DNA of 64,000 bases from Heliopora coerulea (taxonomy: Eukaryota; Cnidaria; Anthozoa; Scleralcyonacea; Helioporidae), in the NCBI GenBank assembly GCA_030142905.1, contig JASJOG010000082.1, forward strand, positions 1,332,001 to 1,396,000, written 5' to 3'. A program made the position numbers and the translations under genes. This document shows positions 53,901-64,000 of this stretch, in pieces. Within the stretch, counting starts at the first letter, position 1. Each line of letters begins with the position of its first letter. The notes beneath the pieces were generated by a model, which worked only from the letters and a program-made list of their open reading frames with translations, was not told where the DNA came from and ran no database searches.

Positions 53901-56754
53901 CCCTTCTCTCTTCTCTTTCCTTTCCTCTTCTCTTCTCTTTCCTTTCATTTTCTTTTCTCTTCTTATATTTTCCTTTCTGGTCTCTTCTTTTCTTTTTTAC
54001 TTTCCTTTTCTTGCCTTTTCTTTTCTAGTCTTTTCTCTTTTCTTTCCCTTTCCTTTCCATTTGTTTTTTTTTTTCCTTACCTTAATTTTTCTGTTCTTTT
54101 CTTCTCTTTTCTTTTTATTCTTTTCTTTTTGTTCCTTTTCGTTTCTTTCCTTTTTTATCTTGATTTTACTACAACTATCCCAAAGCTGCTTAATGAACAA
54201 AGCTCAAGACTATCCCTTATACTTTTATTTGTAAAATAGCACTTTGAAAAAGTCATTAGTTGGATCTTTTCACATGAATGGTAAACGTGGATTTTGCATT
54301 GTAGATTTTCCATGCATGGAAGCTGTTCTAGACCGTATTGCACATCACTATATTACAGTGATTTTGGGTTTTGATGCAGCTCGCCAATTAGGATATTACA
54401 CATTTATGGTTTATGACTCAAGTATCTCCACAGCAAGACGAAGAAATCTCAAACTTTCCAGAACGTTTACTTGATGTAACGAAATTTTTTTGAGTTGGCA
54501 ATCACTTTGAAATATTTGTAAGCCCGTTCTGAAAAAAAGTTGGCTTGCTGTCATTTCGTGGGCGTGCTTCCGTGTCTATCTCGTCAACTACGAACCCAGC
54601 AATCTACTCACTCAATCGTCAATTTTTCGTTTCTGTTCTTTATCTTTTGCGTCTGTTCCTAGTCCCATTCGATACCTTTTCTTGTATTCCTTCCCTTTCA
54701 TCCATTCCTTTTCTCCATCCTTACATTCCTTCCATCCGTCCCATTCGTCCATCCGTCCCATTCTTCCATCCGTGTTTCCTTCCTTGATATTGTCCTTTCT
54801 CTTTATTTTCACAGTGGTAACGGGTTAACCAATGGCCACGGCAGCATTTCGAGGGATGAGTCCAAAGAAGCTGTGCACAAGAACTCTAGCATTCCTGACG
54901 GTGACAAGTTCAAAAAAATTAAGTTGTCCAAGTCGGGGTCAAAACCTCTGAGCTCTAATGCAAATGCACCTGTCGTAGGGATGAAGAGGTCACCACCATC
55001 GCACAGCCACACTCCATCTGACGGAACGACGAAGAAGAAAAAGAAACCTTCGGAAAATTTACTTTCGTTTAGTAAAGGCAAACCGTCGGCGCCATTACCC
55101 AATGATGCGAGTACATCGTCTCCGTTTCCTCTTACGGCTGAAATTAAAGATTTGAAGGTTAAATTTAAACCAATCCCGGCGAAAGAACCGGAGAAAAGAA
55201 AAGACCACGGCAGTGATGGCCACCACAAAGGGAAGGGTTTACCTCATAGTTCAAAGGGGAAGGACCTGAAAGGGCATAGCTTGGAGCATAAGTCAGGTTC
55301 GGATAAGAAGACTAAAGGTGATTCCAGTGAACATAAAGCGAACTTGAAGGAAAGAGAAAAACTTGAACAAAAAAATCCCTCTGAAAAACGAAGAAAGGAG
55401 AAGAAGGAGAAAAAAGAGAAGAGGGAGAAAAAGATCGTGGAGAAAGTTACCATTCGTCGTAGTTCTGGCGACAGCTGGGCCAGCTCTGGCTCGTCGTCCG
55501 GACTCATGCCCAACGTTTTGACCAAAAACAAAGCTTTGGGAAAATTACTGAGGGAAATGTCAGACGATGAGGAGGAGGCAGAAAATCTTCTGACTCCATT
55601 TAAAAGAGAAACTTCACCTAAGTTTCCAAAAACTGTTGGTAAAGAATCGAACTCCAGCCACCCTGAAAAGGCTGCTGTTACGAACCGTTCAAAACATAAG
55701 GCGAAAGAAAACAAAACACATACAAATAGCAATAATAATCATACTGAGAACAGAAGTGTAAGTCATGTCGAAAATGGTATCACGGAAAAGTTCAACTCTG
55801 TTAGTGAAGTCGAGGAACGGGTGAAGACTTCTGTGGATGGCAAAGAATGGTAAGAAGTAATTTTGTTTTGCTCTTAGCTTGTTCTGGCTAAATACAGTTT
55901 CCAGAAGAAAAATACATTATAAATATTTTGGAAGAAGAATAAAACTGAATGTAATACATAGAAAAATAGTCAGAGGGACAAACGTTAGAACGAAGTAAAG
56001 AGTTTACGTGATTGTTATAGCCACAAAGACGTATTAGGATGGTTTCTAGTTACCGTTCGGTCTACTTTAATTAGATTATAACCCTGATTTATCTTACAGC
56101 TGTTGGAGTTGCGGAAAGATTTCAGAGGATTTGAGTCTTACTGCACATATAAAACGTTCACGTGTCTGATCCCTCCTGTAATGTAAAGACAACTTGTCTC
56201 TTCAATCCGCTAATTTGAATTAACTTATTCAAGGGATAAACTGTATGAAGTCATGTCGGGACATATGCACACTACTCGTCTACGAATTGATTTGATACGT
56301 TCGCTGTAAAGACAACTTGTCCTATAAAATAGCTAATTTAAATTGGCCGATGCAAGGGATAAGCTGTATGAAGTTATATTGGGAGACATTACGCGCAATA
56401 CTTCCCATAAATAATGAAGGGGAACCCAAACCGAAGCTACGTACTCCAAGATAAATATATTAAACTGCAGTACCAAGCCCGTGCGACAGGCTGATAATCT
56501 CTGACCCCCTTTTTTACAGCTCTCCGGGTAGAAAACAAGAGAAGAATGGAGTAACAAACCTTCCTAAGAAGGAGCTCTATGAGTTGTATGAACAGATAAC
56601 GAACTGTCAAGACAGTAATAATCTTCAAAAGGTGGTGGACATCATCGAAACTACCGGTCGGTTTACAGTTTCTGAAAAGACGTTTGATTTTGACCTGTAT
56701 AGTCAAGAGAAACCGATTTTGCGAAAAATCCAAAAATGTCTTGGTCCCAGGTAG
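47739..56754 (+). CDS. MLLT3: AF9/ENL homologue (YEATS-domain transcription elongation cofactor), complete
   Basis: AF9 and ENL (MLLT3/MLLT1) read acetyl- and crotonyl-lysine on histone H3 through YEATS. Their C-terminal AHD recruits AF4 (super elongation complex), DOT1L or CBX8. Exons 47,739-47,919, 53,496-53,751, 54,815-55,849 and 56,520-56,754 join in phase to 568 aa, the same length class as human AF9. YEATS spans residues 1 to about 140; its aromatic cage is F24 (GFTHDW), F55 (HESFPRP) and Y74 (CGYGSF), matching human F28, F59 and Y78 with a constant offset of four. A long Lys/Ser-rich disordered middle (residues about 146-490, KKKKKP and [16 protein letters not shown] runs) contains [14 protein letters not shown]. 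The AHD ends [37 protein letters not shown] single invertebrate copy cannot be assigned to MLLT1 or MLLT3. Confidence 0.95.
47920..52100. other. Long AF9/ENL intron, AT-rich
   Basis: Intron sequence of low complexity with T-rich runs. No further exon is needed between 47,919 and 53,496, because phase and YEATS sequence are continuous. I see no other gene in it. Confidence 0.6.
52100..52220. repeat. ACTTCTTTAA-type short tandem repeat
   Basis: About 21-bp units containing (TA/TG)ACTTCTTTAA(C/T) repeat about four times at 52,130-52,195 in the AF9/ENL intron. Confidence 0.7.
52900..53445. repeat. Probable repeat within AF9/ENL intron
   Basis: A relatively GC-rich block (CCAATCAGCGGGCG, TCGGACTGAAC-like ends) stands out from the surrounding AT-rich intron and has short open frames on both strands without family resemblance. 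Borders unclear. Confidence 0.35.
53496..53751 (+). CDS. MLLT3: AF9/ENL exon 2 (YEATS C-terminal half)
   Basis: After TTTTTTATGCTACAG the frame reads [36 protein letters not shown] and [20 protein letters not shown], close to AF9. Donor TCAG|GTATGT, phase 2. The preceding intron is 5.6 kb. Confidence 0.95.
53790..54170 (+). repeat. Polypyrimidine tract (TTTTC/TCTTC)
   Basis: About 380 bp of C/T-rich sequence immediately after AF9/ENL exon 2. Frames on both strands are artefacts. Confidence 0.92.
54640..54790 (+). repeat. CCATCCGTCCCATT-type pyrimidine-rich minisatellite
   Basis: Degenerate CCATCCGT, CCCATTC and CCATTCC units over about 150 bp, close upstream of AF9/ENL exon 3. Confidence 0.75.
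54815..55849 (+). CDS. MLLT3: AF9/ENL exon 3 (disordered basic region)
   Basis: 1,035 nt. It opens [18 protein letters not shown], then Lys-rich runs, a Ser-rich [18 protein letters not shown] and acidic [13 protein letters not shown]. Most of the linker between YEATS and AHD is in this one exon. Donor AATG|GTAAGA, phase 2. Confidence 0.93.
56100..56169 (+). CDS. Candidate alternative last exon of AF9/ENL
   Basis: After a pyrimidine-rich TGATTTATCTTACAG the phase-2 codon from exon 3 completes as Cys. It continues [20 protein letters not shown] then RV and TGA at 56,167-56,169. It would replace the AHD with a 24-residue Cys/His tail resembling half a C2H2 finger. Splicing to it is inferred from acceptor and phase only. 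Confidence 0.35.
56183..56410. repeat. Two diverged tandem units of about 123 bp
   Basis: GTAAAGACAACTTGTC begins at 56,183 and 56,306. Both units then have CTAATTT..AATT and CAAGGGATAA.CTGTATGAAG. They sit in the last AF9/ENL intron. Confidence 0.8.
56520..56754 (+). CDS. MLLT3: AF9/ENL exon 4 (AHD and stop)
   Basis: After CCCCTTTTTTACAG it encodes [20 protein letters not shown], then [20 protein letters not shown] and a TAG at 56,752-56,754. It matches the AF9 AHD motif VNLIEETGHFxxxxTTFDFDLxxLD. Confidence 0.95.
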
Positions 56755-56977
56755 TTTCGTATCCTTGAGGTGAGTGTTGGCGTTGAATGGGTCGAGCATC
56801 GGTTATACTTTGTTGGGTGGAGTTAAATATGAAGGTATTCTGACGTTCTATGAAAGGTGTGCTGACAGTAAACTTAAACTACAATTTATTACGCAAGTAT
56901 TGATATTTCTGTATTGTGAACGAGATGGAAATGAAATAGTATCTTTAAAATTTAAAACCGTAAGGCAACTTAGTCTA

Positions 56978-57235
56978 CTAGGCCCGGTTGTTCAAAGCAT
57001 GATTAAAGGTAATCCAAGATTACCAGTTAATTTGTTATTTTGGTTTAGTTTACTTTGGTTGAACAATCTTGCTCAGATTTCACAGCTTAAAACCGTTTTG
57101 TATGCACCCAAAATCTTTATTAACAAAAAAAGAAATCCCAACATTTCTCCGCAGCTTGATTAGACAGGTGCACACAAAATTTTCGTTAATCCAGGATTAA
57201 ACTAATCGCCTTTTGAACGACCGGGTCCTGGGCGT
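56978..57235. mobile_element. MITE with CCCGGTTGTTCAAA termini
   Basis: The left end GGCCCGGTTGTTCAAAGC and right end TTTTGAACGACCGGGTCC are inverted. GGTAATCC and GGATTAA pair internally. Length about 255 bp, no coding capacity. It follows AF9/ENL. Confidence 0.78.
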
Positions 57236-57239
57236 TAAA

Positions 57240-60200
57240 AGCTCGAAGGGGAATGGTGACTGCTAGTTGGAGCGAACGGGATGCTGGAAGGGTAAAGTCG
57301 TGTGACAACATTTTCACGGCAGTTTGACCGCAGTGCGAAACAATGCCTCGAGAGTTAGCGACTATTTGACTACCCAAAAGAACTTAATGCGTGATTGGAG
57401 GGAAAATATTCCAAATAGATTTCTTCGTCAAATTAAAAAAAGAGTGATTTGGGCTGTGCTTGATGGCTAATTGTTTACCGACCAGGAAACACGGCTTCTA
57501 CTTGATACGATAGTTTGAAGGTTGGTCTAACATTACAAGTTCACAAGACAGGAAGAGGAAAACTATGTAAAAAGTAATGCTAAGGTTTTCAAGAGAAGTT
57601 TCTTTACCCCTTGAAAAATGCGTGTGTTTTGAAAACGTATGGATGTTTCGGTGAAACTATACGTCATACCATTTGTTGGTTTCCATGCAAGATTTAGAAT
57701 ATCGATACGTACGTAATACAGTAGTTCCATCATGTGAAATGGTTTTTTAAGGACTTCATCTTGTAATCGACGCGCAAGCTAAATTCAGTTATTCGTTTGT
57801 GTTATAGCCCACCACAGCATCTACACTGAAATCGTACGGACCTATTCCCCTTGATTCAGTTTTGTATTTTTCATGCATTTATGGAGAAGTAAAACTGCAT
57901 GCCTACATTGGAAATTTTTCTAACAAATTCATATTGCATTGCACTAGAAAATAATGACTCGTGTGAACAAATCAACTCGTGCGGCGATTTATCGTGTAAT
58001 GCGTCTCTCGTGAGCCCGGTCGCTTCATTGAAAACTGATGAGTTTGAATGGATGTTTCCCAACGGCACCAGGTGAGATATCCGACATAGTGTACACTACT
58101 CTGGCTTCAAATAGTTGAAATTTCTCTTAAAATAGTACTGTTTGTTGCCCAGCGTTTCGAAACTCCAATTTGCTGTTCTCTGTCTGAGTGAACTGATTGT
58201 CGAAAGGCTACTTCATTACCTGATGTCAAAATGTGTATCAATATGCAAGACTTTAGACAGTGTGATCAACTTTAAAAGAGTGCAGCCTTATGTACTTCAT
58301 AGATAAACAAGTATCCTGTCATCTCCGTACGATTTTAGTCACTTGTGGTGCCATATAAAATCTTCATTCACTTGTGGTGCTATATAAAATCTTCATTCAC
58401 TTGTGCAGCCATATAAAATCTTCATTCACTTGTGCAGCCATATAAAATCTTCATTCACTTGTGCAACACTCGTTTGCCGAAATATACCCTTAAGCTCACG
58501 TATTACTTGCGCTCGTTAGGGCCGTTGACACTTGCGAATTTGTGCCACGCGATTGACGTCTTGGCGTATGGATTAAACTCACGAGATCATCGAGGACGAC
58601 TGGAGCGAATCAAAAGCGGATATCTTACTGCGTACACTGTCGTGGACATATTGCGTACACCAGGATGACAATCGCGAAGTATAAAATTACACATGTAAAC
58701 GGACCTTTGGGCAGTGTTTGTTTTTCGTACTTGGGACTGGTGCCGAAAAGAAAATGCTATTTTAGAGTTAATAGAAAGAAAAAAGAAACTGAAAAAGAGA
58801 AAGCTACAGTAAGCAACGCTTAGTTTAAAAAGGTTATTCAGAAGCGATTCTTTGATTTGCTCGCGTCTGGGTTCTGGGATATAATCAGGTCTGCTGATTT
58901 GAAATTAAACTGGTTTGCGCATTCTTCTAAAATCTCGAGAAGGAACGGTTTCTGTTTTGTGGTTTGGTAGCCTGGAAGCTGATAGTTTGATATTGTTCAG
59001 CGGCTCAAGGTCAACATGGGGGCAATATTTCTTTTTCATTCAAAGATTTTTGAAGATTCGAAAAAAGTGTGGACGACGTGATACTATAGACATTTTTAAA
59101 CATTTTAATGCCTTAAAAACCAGAGTTATCTTTAAACGAACGATGTATTAAAATGGAATTTCAGTAAAAAAAAAAAAAAATTACTTTTAGATAAAAGGCG
59201 ATTGCATATAAGGTTTATTTAAAACCGACTCGTATTTAAGCCGAAAATGAGACTCAATTTCCTTGGTACAACAGCCTTGAAAATGGCAGAATTTTTTCTG
59301 GAGTGTAAGTGCAATTACCGTAAAACTTTTTAAATACCTGAAAATAATCTTTCAGGATCTTTTCTTCAAAAGTATTGTTTTTTTCTACTGGAGTTTCCGT
59401 TTAAGATAGCATTGTTGAAGACAAAAATACCAATCCTTCATAGAAGAATGCCTTTCCTCAAACCTAAAAGGCTAATTACTCGGTCTTGAAAAACCCGGAA
59501 ATATGCCTCTTTCAATTTATTTCTTTTCTGCGCCAATACAAGTTAAGAATGACTTTGAAACTTTGCGTAGTCATTGTGTCTTATACTTTGTGAAAACATC
59601 ACTTGAATTTGTCACATGCTTATAAGGATTTACCTTAAAGGCAATTAAATTGACGACTTCACTTGCTGCTCCCACAAAGTACAGTAGATTAGAGTTGCTT
59701 TGAGTTAACGTTTTGTACGCGACTATAGATTAGTCTTTATACAAATAGACCAATCATCCACCTGTTGGATGTGATATAATATATATTATAGTAATTATTT
59801 ATATGCATAAAACTTAGCGAACGTACACGTTTAGTTTCTTATTCCCGTTCTTCGTAGCACGAAAAGTTTTATAAGGAAAGAATCTCTATTGTTCGCTTTG
59901 GAGGTATTCCTTTTTTGCACATGTACAATATGACATTCCTTACTTTAGCCTAGTGAAATGACAACATGAGCCGAATTAACCTGGTCAGCCAAAATAGGTT
60001 TTTCTGTAGCTAAAGGTAACAAAACTGATTCTCTATGTTTCATTAATACGATCAACTTTAAACCTGAGAAAAGTTCCGAAATCTTGTTTCTGAAAATCGT
60101 AGATTTAAAAACATTTTCCCAGGTCTATGTTTGAAGAGTCACGAAGCGAAGCCTAAAACCTTTGTGTTCAGAAAAAAGTTTTCAAACTGGCTCAAGGAAA

Positions 60201-60870
60201 GGAAAAAAGTAATGTCAGCCCTTCCACTTGGTCCCAGATTTTTGTCCTAGGTTGAGTCGAAACAGAAATGCTAACCGTATCTGACTCTTCTTCCTACGTT
60301 CTTGTGCCTAGCAATGAGAACTAATGCGTCGACTTAATGGTGCATGTACAACACAGTGCAAATGATCTGTTTAAATTGATTAGAGAATATCTGAACATAT
60401 GCGTTAGGCCAATATCACATCAGTCGCTCATCGATTTTTCATTCTTAGCCAACATTTTGCACAAGAAAACATTTAACAGTTTATACAAGCAAATTCAAAT
60501 GATTAATGTACGAAGAGTCTACATGGTATAATTATAACCATAAAGTGCCTATTTAACTTTAGTTTTGTCCAGGAACAGTGCATGTTCAAGTGGTTAGCAA
60601 CAGGCATGTACCACTCGCTCGATAACCATTTGTTTGAATCCCGTTGCCGTAGCTTTTTCTTCGAACTGAATTTGTCTTTCTACATTCACTGATATTTTTA
60701 TGCGGGGTCAGAATGAGACTCAAAATTGAGATTGTAGTTCAGGTTAGGATTATGATTTAGAAAAGGATCTTGAAATTGGAAAAGGGTGAAATTAAAATCT
60801 CGAAGTTGAGCTTGGAAGAAGAGCTGAGATCTCTTCGCGACTTGGCGCGGTAAATTTAGACAATCTGCTT
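57240..60870. other. Gene-poor region
   Basis: Apart from the 29-bp minisatellite, no supported feature is seen. Short open frames are unremarkable. Confidence 0.5.
58338..58468. repeat. 29-bp minisatellite, about 4.4 copies
   Basis: The unit CACTTGTGGTGCCATATAAA + ATCTTCATT repeats four times with minor changes (GTGGTG/GTGCAG), then a partial copy. Direct head-to-tail repeats without spacers, so it is not a CRISPR array. Confidence 0.9.
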
Positions 60871-60876
60871 TAATAA

Positions 60877-61208
60877 AGGCCGATTTCCTTTGGGTGTAAA
60901 AAGTCGCGCGGGCAACAATTCTGTTGTGAAGGAGCTGACTTGAAAGGCCGATTTCCAGTGGGTGTAAAAAGTCGCGCGGGCGATGTTCTTTGGGTCGATT
61001 GGCTAATATTGGCTGACGCAAAATGTCATGCGGAAAAGTTGACTTCTAGTCAATTTTTTCACAATAGAATTGTCACCTGCGCAACTTTTTACACCCACTG
61101 GCAATCGACCTAAAGTCAACTATCCCGCTCGTCATTTAATGTCAGCCAATCAATTCGAAGAACGTCATCGCCCGCATGTTTTTTTACACCCACTAGAAAT
61201 TAGCCTTA
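60877..61208. mobile_element. Nested inverted-repeat element
   Basis: Block A (60,877-60,940) and block B (60,941-61,018) both start AAGGCCGATTTCC and GGGTGTAAAAAGTCGCGCGG. Their inverse copies A' (61,040-61,110) and B' (61,138-61,208) follow in the order A', B'. Hence two interleaved stems. No coding capacity. Confidence 0.8.
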
Positions 61209-61209
61209 A

Positions 61210-62500
61210 GGTGAAATTGTCCTCGTAAACGTTCTATACATGTTATGTGGAGACTGTGCTGTCTGAACTCTTATTCTGAGCTGAATCACCGAACTGATTA
61301 TGTCTAGGGGAGACATCCGTTCGCCTTTCTTCGTTACAATTAAGTGGAAAATTATCAGGTATTTAACGAAGTCGATACAAGCTGTAATCTAGATTGCTGA
61401 CCAGACTAATTCGGCTCATGTTTTCCACTCCTATCGACTTTCATACAGGACGTAGAGTTTTGTTTCCTGTTAACTGATGTACTGCTTAGTACATTTTCTG
61501 CATTTCTAGGCTTGTACCTTGTTAGGCCCTATAATTTCCTTCAGCTGTTTATTCTCAAATCTTAAGACATTGCGGAGAATTGTTAGCAATTTTGGGGCTC
61601 TCACTGCACTATGTACATTACCAAAACTATATTTAAACCACAAAGTGGCTTTATTAATCGAAATATCACAATAGCAATCATGCAGAGCTTAATACATTGA
61701 CAAACTCGACTAATTGCAGGTGAACACAGCTGCATTTAAGATGGTAGATGGTTACGAACTACAGTGTATATAACAAAAGTGTAAATTTAAGAAAGGTTAT
61801 CAAGTGTATTTTCTAAATGGTTTACAGTTCACGAAGAATAAATTTAAGTATTACGTTTGCATGTCGTGTTCAATCGTTTATTACGTTTGCAGTTTGTGAC
61901 TATATCTCTCTCTCTAATCAAGGAAAAACAAATTCGAGAAAAGTGTGGGTGATTATATATCCTTGTCCTTCGCAAGCAAAAAAGGAGTCTTGACTGTATT
62001 AACCATGACTTGAAATGACATATTTTAAAAGCACATGGAAAATATGTTATATGAATGTGCACAAAACTTACCAACGAAACACATGGCCTGTTTTAGAGTA
62101 CAGTATTGCACACCTTGTGCTGTATTGATTGGACTATTATTTTATGCAAGATTGCAGTGTTGGAATATTTCAAGATATTTCACTAGTTTTCTCAGCGGCT
62201 TTTTTAATGGGTACTTACGTTCATGAGCTCATTTAAACAATGGGCAATCTTCTAGCTAAATTAACTGTATAAACGTCATAAGCTGTATCAGTTTACTTAA
62301 ACAAAACTATTTGGTAAACTTTGTTATTTTAGTATGGAATGTTTTTGTAATACTTAAAAACCAAGAAACGGAACATTTTTACCGGCTGAGATCGTATTTT
62401 CGACAGTTTATTCAAATCGGTAGTTTGTATACCTTACCCACTCATTGTGAAGTACTAGGTCTGGGCCATATCCTTTAGAATAATTGAATTTTTTTTCCTT
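61210..62500. other. No supported feature
   Basis: AT-rich non-coding stretch with short frames only. Confidence 0.5.
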
Positions 62501-63037
62501 TTTTCGCCTAAATTACGTTGACGAGACAGTGAGAAGCACGATTTAGCGTTGTATGACTGCGAAAAGACTAAGACTGAAGTCGAAGATGACCGCGTAAGAG
62601 AATGAAACTGACATCTAAGATGACCGTATGGGAGACTGAAACTGTTCTATGGCTCGCTCTATTAAGCGGCCATCGGAAATTTAACACGCGTAGTTTCGCC
62701 TGATGTTAAGAGAGTTGATGGCACACGAAAGTGTCAAGTAGAAGCTGATAACGAACGGATGATAAAAACATTCAAGTTAACTTTTATAGTTAGATTGACT
62801 AGAAGTGAGAAATTTCTGATTATCTGGCAATACTCTTTAAGCCATAATTATTTCAAGCTAATGTCCGTAGTCAGAAGTCCATTAAATCAGTTTGAACTCA
62901 AATCCTTGATTTCCAAGTTTTAAGTTCAACCATAGGATGGAGAATTTGTCTCCGGCAAAGTGCCATTCCCGTGCAACTCCCAAACCATAGCCACCATTTG
63001 TCGAGTCCCACGACAAATGAAACGCGTTTTGATAAAA

Positions 63038-63056
63038 AAAAAAAAAAAAAAAAAAG
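63038..63056. repeat. Poly(A) run
   Basis: A run of about 20 A, possibly a retroposed tail. No attached gene identified. Confidence 0.7.
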
Positions 63057-63404
63057 ATTTTCTTAAAGTAACACAAGCTCAGCCACAGGTTTTACAAAGG
63101 ATAAATAACGTTGACCGCGCGCTCGCCCCAGTGGTTTTGCATCTCCGGCATGATGGCGGAAAAAATCTTGACTCCACTATTGTCAATAGACGAGTCTGAC
63201 GCGAAAAATACTGGCAGTGACTCAGTCACGAGTTGGTTACTCGTCACGAATCGAATTTCAATAGCAGCTTAATAATAAATTGAGCTCGCTTAATAACAGA
63301 CTCAATTAAAATTTCAAGTAAAATAAAATCGTCGAAGCAGAAGATAACGGAAATAAATGTTATAATATTGACTGTTGCTTCCGCTATGCTGAGCTACAGT
63401 CAAC

Positions 63405-63740
63405 CAGTGAACTCAGTTTCCATATCTGGAATGCTAACTCCCAGTCACTTGCTCGGTCAAAAAGTGAAGCCAAGATGGCCGCCCATGGAGGCCAATTTTG
63501 GACGTCCGTTTCAGTCCTCTTCGCGGTCTTGTACGTCAGTTTTAGTCCTTTGCACGACATAAATTTTCAGTTTTTGTTTGGTTCGACTTCGAAAACATTC
63601 ACAACCATAGAAAAAGTGCACAGACGAAATATTACTGGACCAGTTTTACATAGAGTGTTTAAAAGGATTCGTTATTACCGTGTGGCCTAAGAACTGTCCT
63701 TAATTGTCTAAAGATGGTAAACTGCCGGTAAAAAATAGGA
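63405..63740. mobile_element. Second copy (one arm) of family A repeat
   Basis: Contains ATCTGGAATGCTAACTCCCA, AAGCCAAGATGGCCGCCCAT and CTTGTACGTCAGTTTTAGTC, then a segment matching 28,230-28,350 inverted, including GGCCTAAGAACTGTCCT. It links this locus with the element at 27,843-28,570. Confidence 0.75.
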
Positions 63741-64000
63741 CGTTGTCCGTTTCTTTGTCATTTTATGAAAGACAAAATGTCGAAATTATTAGCGTAGTTT
63801 TCGCAGCGTAGATCAATAACGAAATTTTGTCTAGAGACTATTCCTAAGGCAGCAATCAGTAGATCAGCGTCTCCCCGGCTATCTGAAGATGACGGGTTCC
63901 ATTCTGGTTTGGGGCACAAATACATTTTGAGAGTTTTAGCTGGGCGAAACTTTGCATGTTGTCTGTCCGTGGTTTGTCATACGTCAAGCTCAAAAGTGGA

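Noticed and set aside
53715..54239. 174-codon Phe/Ser/Leu frame
   Set aside because: Polypyrimidine tract following AF9/ENL exon 2.
54809..55732. Minus-strand frames of 139 and 162 codons
   Set aside because: Antisense shadows of AF9/ENL exon 3.
56776..57163. 129-codon frame downstream of AF9/ENL
   Set aside because: Its second half is the translated end of a MITE (56,978-57,235); no family resemblance in the first half.
58338..58468. CRISPR-like array
   Set aside because: Direct tandem repeat without unique spacers, and a eukaryotic context.

Overview
The window is nuclear DNA from an animal: AT-rich, with long introns bounded by GT..AG, many inverted-repeat DNA transposons, tRNA-like SINE fragments, microsatellites and LINE relics. 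The genes and repeat types fit a cnidarian, most likely an anthozoan such as a coral or sea anemone. That placement is an inference; I cannot name a species.

Layout: (1) 1-25,629 holds the 3' half of a DmX-like/rabconnectin-3 alpha gene (DMXL) on the + strand, as 20 exons that join in consistent reading phase. It runs from the Rav1-like alpha-solenoid part to the C-terminal WD40 propeller and stop codon. The 5' half lies upstream of the window. Its introns are full of inverted-repeat MITEs, a Tigger/pogo-like element, SINE relics, a LINE relic and long polypyrimidine tracts. (2) 25,630-28,800 is intergenic and repeat-derived. (3) 28,802-30,670 (-) is an intronless glomulin gene (GLMN). It is head-to-head with a leucine-rich-repeat gene at 31,128-31,967 (+), so the 457 bp between them probably hold a shared promoter. 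(4) 34,020-44,500 is a retrotransposon island: several LINE copies abut (TAA)n/(TTA)n microsatellites. The best is a frameshifted full-length R2/R4-type element with an RT and a CCHC plus restriction-like endonuclease end. An older relative of it was itself interrupted by a 546-bp insertion flanked by an 8-bp target-site duplication. (5) 47,739-56,754 (+) is a complete AF9/ENL (MLLT3/MLLT1) gene in four exons encoding 568 aa, with an N-terminal YEATS domain and a C-terminal AHD. (6) 56,755-64,000 shows no gene I can recognise, only MITEs, a minisatellite and other repeats.

Roles, from known families: DMXL scaffolds V-ATPase assembly (RAVE/rabconnectin-3), GLMN binds the cullin-RING partner RBX1, and AF9/ENL reads acylated histone H3 and recruits elongation factors and DOT1L. 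They are unrelated neighbours, not an operon-like system. The observations most worth a second look are the (TAA)n-associated retrotransposon island, a 22-residue DWSxP repeat array in DMXL, a phase-compatible alternative last exon in AF9, and the density of foldback elements in DMXL introns.
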